From an uncultured Actinomycetes bacterium (lineage in GTDB: Bacteria; Actinomycetota; Acidimicrobiia; IMCC26256; PALSA-555), in NCBI GenBank assembly GCA_937927875.1, contig CALEYV010000047.1:1-34279 (forward strand): DNA of 34,279 nt, given 5' to 3'. Below are positions 1 through 7,782 of the stretch, piece by piece. A program made the position numbers and the translations under genes. The first letter of the stretch is position 1. Each line of letters starts with the position of its first letter. The notes below the pieces were generated by a model. It was given only the letters and a program-made list of their open reading frames with translations. It did not search any database and was not told the origin of the DNA.

Positions 1-218
1 GGCACGTTCATGGGTGGGGACGTTGCCGGGGGTTGCGTCGTCGGCGGCTCGGTGCTCGTCGTCGTGCTCGGGGCGAGGGTTGGCGCCGTCGTCGCGGGCG
101 GCCGGGCCGCCACCACGGCGCCCGGCGAGGCCGGCGACGTCGTGGTGACGATGGCCGTCCCGAGCCCGGCCAAGCCGAGGGCAGCCAGGATCGTGGCCAG
201 GAGCCGAGGTCCGGTCAT
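1..218 (-). CDS. Secreted Thr/Pro-rich protein, N-terminal part only
   Basis: This gene starts at the ATG at 216-218 and runs off the left edge of the window, so only about 72 residues are visible. Residues 1-25 look like a signal peptide (a short start with Arg5, then a Leu/Ala/Gly-rich hydrophobic stretch). Residues 28-70 are rich in Thr, Pro, Ala and Ser, typical of a linker between a membrane or signal segment and an extracellular domain. A purine-rich AAAGGAAC element sits just upstream of the ATG and supports this start. It lies 42 bases downstream of the four-helix membrane protein on the same strand, so the two are probably co-transcribed. The functional domain is outside the window and no family can be assigned. 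Confidence 0.6.
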   Translation of the reverse strand, partial: MTGPRLLATILAALGLAGLGTAIVTTTSPASPGAVVAARPPATTAPTLAPSTTTSTEPPTTQPPATSPPMNV

Positions 219-260
219 GGTTCGTTCCTTTCTCGTGTCCCCCGGCGATTTCGTTGACGG

Positions 261-764
261 TCAGGATCTCGAGCGAGCTGCGATCGGGAGCGCGCCTCCG
301 ACGACGAGCGACGCGAGGCCGGCGATCTCGACGAGCAGCGCGCCGGTGGCCCACGGGGCGTCGAGCGTGTCCTGGAAGCCGAAGAGGCCGCCCGACGCGC
401 TCAGCGTGAAGGCGGCGATGGTCGCGAGCAGGAAGCCGGTCCCCGCTGCGGCGGTCGCGACGCGAGGGAACGCGACGAGCAGCACGGCCAGGATCAGCCC
501 GACGATGCCTTGCGCGAGGAACAGCGGCCCGATGGTGGCGATGTTCCGGTACCCGTTGGCCCAGAGGTAGAGGTGGATGAGCCCCGACGCGGCGAGGAGC
601 GCGGCGCCGGCGAGGAGCGCGGCGTCGGTGGCGGCCCGGCGGGCGGGGGCGCCGGTCGGTCCCGCGAACGCCAGCCGTGCCAAGCCCCCCGGCGCGACGA
701 ACGGCCGCGAGCGCGCGCCGCGGGCGTTGCGGCGGGCGGATGTCACCACCTCAGTCGGCTGCAT
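261..764 (-). CDS. Small four-helix integral membrane protein, unknown function
   Basis: The protein has 167 residues. A basic, probably cytoplasmic N-terminus (about residues 1-45) is followed by four predicted membrane helices at roughly 48-69, 75-99, 102-122 and 138-161. A His-Leu-Tyr-Leu-Trp stretch closes helix 1 and a FGFQDTLDAPW segment lies between helices 3 and 4. The ATG at 762-764 is chosen because the upstream part of the longer open frame is Arg/Pro-rich and overlaps the gene at 854-1504, and because GAGAGGGA lies just before it. No catalytic motif is visible and I do not recognise a named family. It lies between two exported proteins on the same strand, which suggests an envelope role but does not show one. 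Confidence 0.7.
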   Translation of the reverse strand: MQPTEVVTSARRNARGARSRPFVAPGGLARLAFAGPTGAPARRAATDAALLAGAALLAASGLIHLYLWANGYRNIATIGPLFLAQGIVGLILAVLLVAFPRVATAAAGTGFLLATIAAFTLSASGGLFGFQDTLDAPWATGALLVEIAGLASLVVGGALPIAARSRS

Positions 765-853
765 GGGTTCCCTCTCGCTCCGTGTCGGTGACGGGTCGTG
801 AGGTTGTACGAGCGACCCTCGGACCCGGATTGCGAGCGCGGCCAGACTCTCGG

Positions 854-1504
854 TTACGAAACGGTGAACGCGGCGATCGACTGCTGCAGCCACGGCCGGA
901 ACTGGTTCCAGCGGGATGTCAACGCCGCTGCCACGACAACGGTGCCGGCGTGAGTCCCGGCGACGAGGCAGGCGATCTCGCGGTAACGACGGTGGCGCAC
1001 CCGCGTCACGTAGGTGTCGATCACGCACGAGCCGCGACCGCCCTGGAAGGCCACGCGCTCGGCGCTCGCCTCCTCGTGGACCGCCTCGTCGTGGTCCTCG
1101 CCGAGGAGGTGCACTCGAAATGCCGCGAAGCCGCGGGGCCGCTCGGCACCTTGCTGCGGGGTGGCGTTCAGGTAGGCGACGTACACGCCGGTGGGGCTGC
1201 GTACCGCGGCCGAGACCGAGCCGGGATCGCCGCTCACCGGTCCGAACGAGGGCGGGTAGGAGAGCGTGGCGGCGGTGCTCGGCGTGACGACCCGCGGCCA
1301 GCTCGGTGGGGCTGAGCGGGCGACGAGCCACTGGAAGGCCCCGCTCGGGGTCCGGTCACCGCGCCCGAGGGCGTTCGCGTGTGCAGCCGGGAGCAGTCCG
1401 GGCACCGACGGGATGCCGAGCGCGAGCAAGCCCAACAGGGCGACGTGGCGCCCCACGCCTCGCCACGGTCGCCGGGGCTTGACCGCGGGTCGTGCCGAAG
1501 TCAC
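854..1504 (-). CDS. Exported protein with two cysteines, unknown function
   Basis: The protein has 216 residues and a GTG start. Residues 1-43 form an export signal: a basic region containing PRRPWRG, a hydrophobic stretch, and a likely cleavage after an A-H-A motif. The twin arginine is suggestive of Tat export but is not a full Tat consensus. The mature part contains a YPPSF element near the middle, an LNATPQQG motif, and two cysteines (in RGSCVID and REIACLV) that could form a disulfide. It ends with a WNQFRPWLQQSIAAF segment. The pattern resembles uncharacterised exported actinobacterial proteins, but I cannot name a function. It lies 96 bases downstream of the P450 gene on the same strand, so read-through from that operon is possible. 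Confidence 0.65.
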   Translation of the reverse strand: MTSARPAVKPRRPWRGVGRHVALLGLLALGIPSVPGLLPAAHANALGRGDRTPSGAFQWLVARSAPPSWPRVVTPSTAATLSYPPSFGPVSGDPGSVSAAVRSPTGVYVAYLNATPQQGAERPRGFAAFRVHLLGEDHDEAVHEEASAERVAFQGGRGSCVIDTYVTRVRHRRYREIACLVAGTHAGTVVVAAALTSRWNQFRPWLQQSIAAFTVS

Positions 1505-1600
1505 AGCCGGGACTACGGCGCGTGAAGTCGAACGGTTTGCGCCAGAGCGCGGTCACTGCTCGAGCACCACCGACGCCGAGCCGCCGGCGACGATCGCGGA

Positions 1601-2821
1601 TCAGGGCGAGGCCGAGAACCGCAGCGGGATGTGCTTGATGCCGTTGATGAAGTTGGATCGGAGCCGCTGGGGCTCACCGGTGAGCTCGAGGTCGTGCCAC
1701 CGGTCGAGGAGCTCGTCGAAGATCACACGGATCTCCATCCGGGCCAGGTTCGCCCCGAGGCAGAAGTGCGGGCCTCCACCGCCGAAGGCGACGTGCTCGT
1801 TCGGGGACCGCTCGATGTCGAAGCGCATCGGGTCGGTGAACACTGTCTCGTCCCGGTTGGCGGAGGCGTACCAGATCACGACCTTGTCGCCCTCGGCGAT
1901 GGCGGTGTCGCCGAGAGTGAGGTCCCTGGTCGCGGTGCGCCGGAAGTGCATGACCGGGCTGGCGCAGCGCAGCATCTCGTCGACCGCGCCCGGCAGCAGC
2001 TCGCGGTGGTCGCGCAGCCGCGCGAGCTGGTCCGGGTTGTCGAGCAGCATCAGCATCCCGTGGGAGATGAGATTGCGGGTCGTCTCGTTGCCGGCCACGG
2101 TCAGCAGCATGAAGAACAGGTCGATCTCGAGTTGCGTGAGCTGCTCGCCCTCGACCTCGGCCTCGCTGAGCACGCTGATGAGGTCGGCGCCGTGCGGGTC
2201 CTGGGCCCGCTTCTCCTCGGCGAGCTTCGCCGCGTAGGCGAACAGCTCCATCGAGGCCTCTTGGGCCTGCTCCTGGCTGACGCCGTACTCGGGGTCCTCG
2301 GACCCGATCATCCGGTTCGACCAGTCGAACATCTTGTGCCGGTCGGCCTGCGGCACGCCGAGGATGTCGGCGATGACCTGGAGCGGCAGCTCGGCCGCGA
2401 CGTCGACCACGAAGTCGCACTCGCCGCGCGGCGCCACCTTGTCGAGGATGGACCGGGTGCGCTCGCGGATCGTGGCCTCGAGCTCGTCGATCATGCGGGG
2501 CGTGAAGCCCTTGTTGACGAGCCGCCGGTAGCGGGTGTGGATCGGCGGGTCCATGTTGAGCATCATCAGCCGCTGCTGCTCGAGGTCCTCGGGCGGCAGG
2601 TCCCACATGAACACCGCGCCCCGGTTCGACGAGAACGTCTGGTTGTCGCGGTTGACGGTGACGACGTCCTCGTAGCGGGTGACGCACCAGAACCCGGGGC
2701 CGCCGTCCGGCTCGGGGTGCCAGTACACGGGGGCCTCGCGCCGCAGCGTCTCGAACCACTGGTGGGGGACGCCTTCGACGAAGACGTCCTTGTTCGTGAG
2801 GTCGATGGTGTCGAGGCTCAT
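1601..2821 (-). CDS. Cytochrome P450, CYP125-like (putative steroid side-chain 26-hydroxylase)
   Basis: The protein has 406 residues, a full-length soluble bacterial P450. It shows the I-helix AGNETTR (243-249), the K-helix EMLR (282-285) and the heme loop FGGGGPHFCLG (346-356) with Cys354 as iron ligand. Several stretches resemble mycobacterial CYP125 as I remember it: an MLNMDPPIHTR-type segment, WSNRMIGSEDPEY, and a C-terminal RLRSNFINGIKH segment. CYP125 oxidises the terminal methyl of the cholesterol side chain. Here that substrate is inferred from family and context. The ATG at 2819-2821 is two bases after the stop of the upstream luciferase-like gene, so both are in one operon. The open frame extends further upstream but that part overlaps the neighbour. 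No redox partner of its own is adjacent. CYP124- or CYP142-like function is the main alternative. Confidence 0.88.
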   Translation of the reverse strand: MSLDTIDLTNKDVFVEGVPHQWFETLRREAPVYWHPEPDGGPGFWCVTRYEDVVTVNRDNQTFSSNRGAVFMWDLPPEDLEQQRLMMLNMDPPIHTRYRRLVNKGFTPRMIDELEATIRERTRSILDKVAPRGECDFVVDVAAELPLQVIADILGVPQADRHKMFDWSNRMIGSEDPEYGVSQEQAQEASMELFAYAAKLAEEKRAQDPHGADLISVLSEAEVEGEQLTQLEIDLFFMLLTVAGNETTRNLISHGMLMLLDNPDQLARLRDHRELLPGAVDEMLRCASPVMHFRRTATRDLTLGDTAIAEGDKVVIWYASANRDETVFTDPMRFDIERSPNEHVAFGGGGPHFCLGANLARMEIRVIFDELLDRWHDLELTGEPQRLRSNFINGIKHIPLRFSASP

Positions 2822-2823
2822 GA

Positions 2824-3954
2824 TCAGACGGCCGTGGTGGCCCGCTCCTTGTCGAACTCGGGGATGACGTGCTTCCCGAACAGCTCGATCGACTGCATGA
2901 CCTTGTCGTGCGGGATGTCGTAGGGGTTCACGAGACACAGCAGCAGGTCGCAGCCGGCCGCCTCGTACCGCTTGCAGGTCTCGATGCACTCGTCGGGGTC
3001 ACCGACGACGCCGGCGCCGCAGCCGTGGACGTAGTCGAAGGTGAGGTGGTCGAGCGCGCCCTCGCGGTCGTGCTGGAGCGGGTCGGCGGCGTACTGGTAG
3101 GTGCCGAGGTCCTGCTTGCGCTCCTCCATCCACTCCGCGACGGACCCGATGAGCCTCGCGCCGTGCTTCGGGTACCACTCGAAGGAGCGGGTCGCGACCT
3201 CGTAGGCCTCCTGCTTGGTCGGGGCGCAGTGGACCATCGTGAACGTGGCCGCGGTCTCGTTCTTGAACTTGCCGACCGGCTCCTCGCACTCGGCGAGGCC
3301 TTCCCGGTAGGCGGCGATCTTCTGCACCAGCTCCTCGGGCGGCAGCCCGACCGTGAACGAGCAGAGCCCGATGCCCTGCTTGCCCACCTCGCGGTGGCCG
3401 TCGAGGCTGCTGGTGGCGCCGAAGATCGGCGGGTGCGGCTTCTGGAGCGGCTTCGGCAGCACCCGGCGCGGCGCGCCCATTCGCCAGAACTGGCCGTCGG
3501 CCTGGTACTCGTCCTCGGTCCAGGCGCTGACGATGTGGTGCAGCGCCTCGCGCCACATCTGGCGGGTCTGGTCGGGCTCGACCCCGAAGCCCTCGAGCTC
3601 GGCCCGGGTCGACGAGCGGCCGGTGCCGAAGTCGACCCGGCCGTCGGAGAGCAGGTCGAGGACCGCCGCCGACTCGGCGGAGCGGATCGGGTGGTTGTAC
3701 GGCGCCGGGAGCAGCCGCACGCCGTAGCCGATGCGGATGTTCTTGGTCCGGGCCGCCACCGCGCCGTAGAGCACCTCGGGGTTCGAGCAGTGCGAGTACT
3801 CCTCGAGGAAGTGGTGCTCGACGGTCCAGAAGGCGTGGAACCCGACCTCGTCGCCGAGGACGGCCTGGTCGAGGGTGTTCTTGTACGCCTGGTGCTCCTG
3901 GTCGGGCGTCCACGGCCGGGGGACCGGGATCTCGTAGAACAGCGCGAACTTCAC
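2824..3954 (-). CDS. LLM-class (luciferase-like) flavin-dependent oxidoreductase
   Basis: The protein has 376 residues, typical of bacterial-luciferase-like TIM-barrel oxidoreductases that use FMN or F420. Family features include the N-terminal strand MKFALFYEI, the TVEHHF motif, PYNHPIR, and a GRVDFGTGRS segment that would sit at the flavin/phosphate site. The start is GTG, with GGAG about 10 bases upstream. It lies between the TetR gene (15 bases upstream) and the P450 gene (2 bases downstream), so a three-gene operon is likely. It shares VEHH and YNHPIR with the second LLM protein at 29174-30310, so the two are paralogues. Cofactor and substrate cannot be decided from sequence. LLM proteins also accompany Ltp genes in mycobacterial sterol clusters, consistent with a role on a CoA ester or steroid ketone. 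Confidence 0.85.
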   Translation of the reverse strand: MKFALFYEIPVPRPWTPDQEHQAYKNTLDQAVLGDEVGFHAFWTVEHHFLEEYSHCSNPEVLYGAVAARTKNIRIGYGVRLLPAPYNHPIRSAESAAVLDLLSDGRVDFGTGRSSTRAELEGFGVEPDQTRQMWREALHHIVSAWTEDEYQADGQFWRMGAPRRVLPKPLQKPHPPIFGATSSLDGHREVGKQGIGLCSFTVGLPPEELVQKIAAYREGLAECEEPVGKFKNETAATFTMVHCAPTKQEAYEVATRSFEWYPKHGARLIGSVAEWMEERKQDLGTYQYAADPLQHDREGALDHLTFDYVHGCGAGVVGDPDECIETCKRYEAAGCDLLLCLVNPYDIPHDKVMQSIELFGKHVIPEFDKERATTAV

Positions 3955-3969
3955 GGGCGATCGTCTCCT

Positions 3970-4566
3970 CTAGTCACGGAAGCCGCGCACGAGGTAGTCC
4001 TCGATGAAGCGCCGCACCTGCTTGGGGTCGTCGAGGGCGATGGTGGCCGACGGGACGGTCACGAGCGAGATCAGGATGCGCATGATCCACTCCGATGCCT
4101 GCCGGAGGTCGAGGTCGGCCCGGACCTCGCCGTCGGCGCGGGCGGCCTCGAGGAACGGGATCCAGAAGTCGACCCAGCGGGCGAACATGCGTCCCGACGC
4201 CAGTCGCAGCGTCGCCAGCTCCGGCTCGCCGGGGTGCTCGTGGAGGCCCAGGCTGCGCTCGTCCTCGGCCAGGTTGCGCACGACCACCGCCGCCTCCGCG
4301 ACCTTGCCGGCGAGCGTGCGCTGGCGGCGCACCGCCGGCTCGGCCTCGGCGACGTGAACCTCGGCGACGCGCTCGAGCACGGCTTGCACGAGCGCGTCCC
4401 GGTCCGTGAAGTAGCGGTAGACCGAGCCGCGGGAGACGCCGGCCTGCAGCGCGACGTCGCCCATCGACACCCGGCGGATTCCCCAGCGCCGCACGCACTC
4501 CTCGGCCGCGCGCAGGATGCGCTCGGGCGTGGCGGCGGCCGGCTCGGCAGGGACGACGGTGTACAA
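3970..4566 (-). CDS. TetR-family transcriptional regulator
   Basis: The protein has 198 residues. The N-terminal helix-turn-helix (about 15-62) contains GVSRGSVYRYFTDRDALV, a classic TetR recognition helix, and the rest is a helical ligand-binding domain. The start is unusual: the only ATG/GTG/TTG in frame before the domain is a TTG at 4564-4566, with no Shine-Dalgarno. A TATAGT hexamer lies 10 bases upstream on the minus strand, so the mRNA may be leaderless or nearly so. The TTG lies inside the left arm of a 33-bp inverted repeat (4560-4592), so autoregulation is likely. It heads the operon with the LLM oxidoreductase and P450 and is divergent from the SDR at 4623. The ligand is unknown. 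A CoA ester or steroid intermediate is an inference. Confidence 0.85.
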   Translation of the reverse strand: MYTVVPAEPAAATPERILRAAEECVRRWGIRRVSMGDVALQAGVSRGSVYRYFTDRDALVQAVLERVAEVHVAEAEPAVRRQRTLAGKVAEAAVVVRNLAEDERSLGLHEHPGEPELATLRLASGRMFARWVDFWIPFLEAARADGEVRADLDLRQASEWIMRILISLVTVPSATIALDDPKQVRRFIEDYLVRGFRD

Positions 4567-4592
4567 CTGAACATGAACTATACAGTTGTACA
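4560..4592. promoter_or_regulatory. Inverted-repeat operator between divergent TetR and SDR genes
   Basis: A perfect 10-bp inverted repeat, TGTACAACTG and CAGTTGTACA, is separated by 13 bases. It covers the TTG start of the TetR gene and a possible -10 on each strand (TATAGT on minus, TATACA on plus). It is the most likely binding site of the adjacent TetR protein, controlling both the TetR-LLM-P450 operon and the SDR side. It does not match the KstR-type motif found elsewhere in the window. Confidence 0.7.
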
Positions 4593-4622
4593 GGCGGCGG
4601 CACCGAGGCGGAGCGAGGACCG

Positions 4623-5390
4623 GTGGCGGACGGCAGGCTGACCGGACGGGTCGCGGTGGTGACCGGCGCCGCCTCGGGGCTCGGGGCCGCGTGCGCCCGC
4701 CGGTTCGCGGCCGAGGGCGCCACCGTGGCCGGCTTCGACCTCAACCCGGGGGCGCCGGTGGCGATCGAGCACCGCGTCGACGTGGCCGACGAGGCCGCCG
4801 TGGCCGGCGCCATCGACGCGGTGGTCGAGGCCGAAGGCCGCCTCGACGTGGTCGTGAACTCGGCCGGCGTCGCCGGCGGCGGCCCGGTGCACCTCCTCGA
4901 TGCGGGCGAGTGGGACCGGGTGCTGCGCGTGAACCTGACCGGCACCTACCTGGTGTGCAAGCACGCGCTGCGCCACATGGTGGAGCAGCGGTCGGGGAGC
5001 ATCGTGAACTTCGCCAGCATCGAAGGGCTCGAGGGCACCGAGGGCGGCAGCGTCTACAACGCGTCGAAGGGCGCAGTGGTGCTGCTCACCAAGAACCTGG
5101 CGATCGACTACGGCCGGCTCGGGATCCGCGTCAACTGCGTCTGCCCCGGGTTCATCGAGACGCCGATGTTCGAGTCGGTGATGGGCTCGGGCTCGATGGC
5201 CGAGTACCGCGAGCGCTACCGCGAGGAGCACAAGCTGGGCCGGTTCGGCCGGCCGGAGGAGATCGCGGCCGCCACGCTGTTCCTCGCCTCCGACGACGCC
5301 TCGTTCGTGACCGGCCACGCGCTCGTCGTCGACGGCGGGTTCACGGCCGGGATGCGGTCGGGGCTCTCCGACCTGCTCCTCGACTCGTGA
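4623..5390 (+). CDS. Short-chain dehydrogenase/reductase (SDR)
   Basis: The protein has 255 residues and is a classical NAD(P)-dependent SDR. It has the TGAASGLG dinucleotide-binding loop (14-21), NSAG (79-82), Asn104, Ser132 and the catalytic YNASK (Tyr145, Lys149), followed by PGFIETPM. FDL near residue 40 places an Asp at the end of the second beta strand, which usually favours NAD over NADP. The start is GTG at 4623, 30 bases right of the TetR operator, with a weak GGAGCGAGG before it. It is divergent from the TetR gene and is followed after 76 bases by the acyl-CoA dehydrogenase operon. The substrate is unknown. A hydroxysteroid or 3-hydroxyacyl-CoA would fit the surroundings. Confidence 0.87.
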   Translation: MADGRLTGRVAVVTGAASGLGAACARRFAAEGATVAGFDLNPGAPVAIEHRVDVADEAAVAGAIDAVVEAEGRLDVVVNSAGVAGGGPVHLLDAGEWDRVLRVNLTGTYLVCKHALRHMVEQRSGSIVNFASIEGLEGTEGGSVYNASKGAVVLLTKNLAIDYGRLGIRVNCVCPGFIETPMFESVMGSGSMAEYRERYREEHKLGRFGRPEEIAAATLFLASDDASFVTGHALVVDGGFTAGMRSGLSDLLLDS

Positions 5391-5422
5391 CGCGGGCCCG
5401 TTGGCGACCCCACAGGGCTCTC

Positions 5423-5436
5423 TATAACCTGTTCTC
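5423..5436. promoter_or_regulatory. KstR-like operator half-match upstream of FadE26/27-like genes
   Basis: The sequence TATAACCTGTTCTC fits TnnAACnnGTTnnA except for the last base (C instead of A), so the AACnnGTT core is intact. It lies 30 bases before the GTG of the acyl-CoA dehydrogenase gene at 5467, in a 76-base gap that is AT-richer than its surroundings. It is proposed as a site for the KstR-like repressor encoded at 15083-15664. Confidence 0.5.
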
Positions 5437-5466
5437 GTTTCGCCCTCGCGCGAGGAAGGACGTCGC

Positions 5467-6642
5467 GTGTACATCGGCCTCACCGAAGACCAGGATCGGC
5501 TCCGCCAGGAGGTCCGCGCCTACTACGAGCGCCTCCTCACCCCGGAGGTGCGCGCCCAGCTCACCGGCTCGGGTGGCGTCGGCGACGCCAACCGCAAGGT
5601 CGTGCGTCAGATGGGCGAAGACGGCTGGCTCGGCGTGGGGTGGCCGAAGGAGTGGGGCGGCCGCGGCTTCACGCCGGTCGAGCAGTTCATCTGGTTCGAC
5701 GAGGCCATGCGGGCCGGCGCGCCGGTCCCGATGCTCACCATCAACACGGTCGGACCGACCATCCGCCAGTTCGGCACCGACGAGCAGAAGGCCTTCTTCC
5801 TGCCCAAGATCCTGAAGGGCGAGATCCACTTCTGCATCGGCTACTCCGAGCCGGGCGCCGGCACCGACCTCGCCGCCCTGACCACGAAGGCCGAGCGGGA
5901 CGGCGACGAGTACGTCATCAACGGCCAGAAGATGTGGACGAGCCTGGCCAGCGGCGCCGACTACGTGTGGCTCGCCGTCCGCACCAACCCGAACGTCAAG
6001 AAGCACAAGGGGATCTCGCTGTTCGTCGTCCCGATGGACACGCCGGGGATCAAGGTGGTGCCCATCCACGTCATGGGCGAATCCGACATCGCCCAGGTCT
6101 TCTACGAGGACGTGCGGGTCCCCGCCTCGGCCCTGGTGGGGGAGGAGAACGGCGGCTGGCGGATGATCACGAACCAGCTGAACCACGAGCGCGTGACGCT
6201 GTGCTCGTCGGGGATGGTCGAGCGGGCGCTCGCCGACGTCCGCGCCTGGGCCCAGCAGACCAGGCTGCCCAGCGGCGGGCGGGTCATCGACCAGGAGTGG
6301 GTCCAGCTGAGCCTGGCCCGGGTGCACGCCCGGCTCGAGTTCCTCCGGCTCATCAACTGGAAGATCGCCTGGGCGTCGACGACCGGGTCGCTGCAGCCGG
6401 CCGACGCGTCGGCGACGAAGGTGTTCGGGACCGAGTTCTACCTGGAGGCGTTCCGGCTCCTCATGGAGATCCTCGGCCAGCAGTCGTACCTGAAGGACGA
6501 CGCGCCGGGGGCGATGCTCCAGGCCCGGCTCGAGCACTCGTACCGCGGCCTCATCATCTTGACCTTCGGTGGCGGCACCAACGAGATCCAACGCGACCTG
6601 ATCGCGGTGTTCGGGCTCGGCATGCCGCTCGCCCCCCGGTAG
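5467..6642 (+). CDS. Acyl-CoA dehydrogenase, FadE26 (ChsE4)-like large subunit
   Basis: The protein has 391 residues and a full acyl-CoA dehydrogenase fold. It contains GYSEPGAGTDLA (flavin/substrate region, about 125-136), a NHER motif with Glu241 where isovaleryl-CoA-dehydrogenase-type enzymes carry the catalytic base, and a C-terminal TFGGGTNEIQRDLIA segment typical of mycobacterial FadE26 as I remember it. In the steroid pathway, FadE26 pairs with FadE27 as an alpha2beta2 enzyme that desaturates the CoA-activated C8 or C5 side chain. The gene 11 bases downstream encodes the expected partner. The GTG start is supported by AGGAAGGA about 8 bases before it. A KstR-like site lies upstream. 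The exact substrate is inferred. Confidence 0.83.
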   Translation: MYIGLTEDQDRLRQEVRAYYERLLTPEVRAQLTGSGGVGDANRKVVRQMGEDGWLGVGWPKEWGGRGFTPVEQFIWFDEAMRAGAPVPMLTINTVGPTIRQFGTDEQKAFFLPKILKGEIHFCIGYSEPGAGTDLAALTTKAERDGDEYVINGQKMWTSLASGADYVWLAVRTNPNVKKHKGISLFVVPMDTPGIKVVPIHVMGESDIAQVFYEDVRVPASALVGEENGGWRMITNQLNHERVTLCSSGMVERALADVRAWAQQTRLPSGGRVIDQEWVQLSLARVHARLEFLRLINWKIAWASTTGSLQPADASATKVFGTEFYLEAFRLLMEILGQQSYLKDDAPGAMLQARLEHSYRGLIILTFGGGTNEIQRDLIAVFGLGMPLAPR

Positions 6643-6653
6643 CAGGAGCCGAC

Positions 6654-7778
6654 ATGGACTTCGCGTTCAACGAGGAGCAGACCGACCTCCAGGGCCTCGC
6701 CCGCCAGATCCTCGACGCCGAGGTGACGCACGAGCGCCTGAAGGAGATCGAGGCCGGCGAGGAGAACTTCGACCGCGAGCTGTGGGCGAAGCTGGCCGAG
6801 GCCGGCCTCCTCGGCATCGCGCTGCCCGAGGCCCACGGCGGCGGTGGCTACGGGTTCCTCGAGGCCGCGATCGTCCTCGAGCAGATCGGCCGCACCGTGG
6901 CGCCCGTCCCGTACCTCTCGACGGTGGTCGACGGTGCGCTGCCGATCGCCCGCTTCGGCAGCGATGCGCTGCAAAAGGCGCTGCTGCCCGGCGTCGCGTC
7001 CGGCACCACGCGGCTGACCGCGGCGCTCGTCGAAGCCGGCGGCGATCCCCGCCAGCCGCTCACGACCGCCCGTCGCGACGGCGACGCCTGGGTGCTCGAC
7101 GGCGAGAAGACCTGCGTGCCCGACGGCATGCTCGCCGACCGGGTGCTCGTGCCCGCGACCACCGACGACGACCGGATCATCGTCGCCGTCGTCGACCCGA
7201 GCGCGCCCGGCGTCACCCGGGAGCGCCAGCAGACCACGAGCGGTCACGCGGAGGCGCTGCTCCGGCTGCAGGACGTGCGCGTCGCGAACGCGGACCTGGT
7301 CGGGGACGCCGACTCCGGCGCCGTGGTGCTCGAGTGGACGCTCGAGCGCGCGACGGCCGCGCTCTGCGCGCTCGCGATCGGCGTGTGCGAGGAGGCGGTG
7401 CGCATGACCGCCGAGTACACCAAGACGCGAGAGCAGTTCGAGCGTCCGATCGCCACCTTCCAGGCCGTCGGTCAGCGGGCGGCCGACGCGTACATCGACA
7501 CCGAGGCCATCCGCCTCACGGCGTGGCAGGCCATCTGGCGGCTCGCCGAGGAGCTGTCGGCCGCGGCGGAAGTCGCGGTGGCGAAGTTCTGGGCCGCCGA
7601 GGGCGGACAGCGGGTGGTGCACGCCGCGCAGCACCTGCACGGCGGGATGGGCGTCGACCGGGACTACCCGCTGTTCCGGTACTTCCTCCTCGCCAAGCAG
7701 ATCGAGCTCACGCTCGGCGGGACGACGCCGCAGCTGCTGGCGCTCGGCCGCATCCTGGCCGCCGAGCCGGTCGGGTAG
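6654..7778 (+). CDS. Acyl-CoA dehydrogenase, FadE27 (ChsE5)-like partner subunit
   Basis: The protein has 374 residues. The N-terminus MDFAFNEEQTDLQ is a typical acyl-CoA dehydrogenase start, and the C-terminal AAQHLHGGMGVDRDYPLFRYF segment is the conserved flavin/dimer region. The SEPGAGTDLA-type loop of the large subunit is missing (a weak AALVEAGGDP stands in its place), as in the non-identical partner of heteromeric steroid acyl-CoA dehydrogenases. The ATG at 6654 has CAGGAG 6 bases upstream and follows the stop of the large subunit by 11 bases. It closely parallels the gene at 24812-25921, so the window holds two such pairs. The role as FadE27-like subunit is inferred from order and from pairing. 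Confidence 0.83.
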   Translation: MDFAFNEEQTDLQGLARQILDAEVTHERLKEIEAGEENFDRELWAKLAEAGLLGIALPEAHGGGGYGFLEAAIVLEQIGRTVAPVPYLSTVVDGALPIARFGSDALQKALLPGVASGTTRLTAALVEAGGDPRQPLTTARRDGDAWVLDGEKTCVPDGMLADRVLVPATTDDDRIIVAVVDPSAPGVTRERQQTTSGHAEALLRLQDVRVANADLVGDADSGAVVLEWTLERATAALCALAIGVCEEAVRMTAEYTKTREQFERPIATFQAVGQRAADAYIDTEAIRLTAWQAIWRLAEELSAAAEVAVAKFWAAEGGQRVVHAAQHLHGGMGVDRDYPLFRYFLLAKQIELTLGGTTPQLLALGRILAAEPVG

Positions 7779-7782
7779 TCGC

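Noticed and set aside
1530..1545. GTCGAACGGTTTGCGC as a further KstR-like site
   Set aside because: The core reads AACGGTTT, with a mismatch and wrong spacing, and it lies downstream of the P450 stop instead of before a gene start.
4567..4582. Part of the TetR operator (CTGAACATGAACTATA) as a KstR site
   Set aside because: The second half is GAAC instead of GTT, so it does not fit TnnAACnnGTTnnA. The 10-bp inverted repeat explains the region better.
2869..4641. 590-codon plus-strand frame opposite the LLM and TetR genes
   Set aside because: It has no domain-like pattern and spans the TetR operator and promoters. It is a GC-driven antisense frame.
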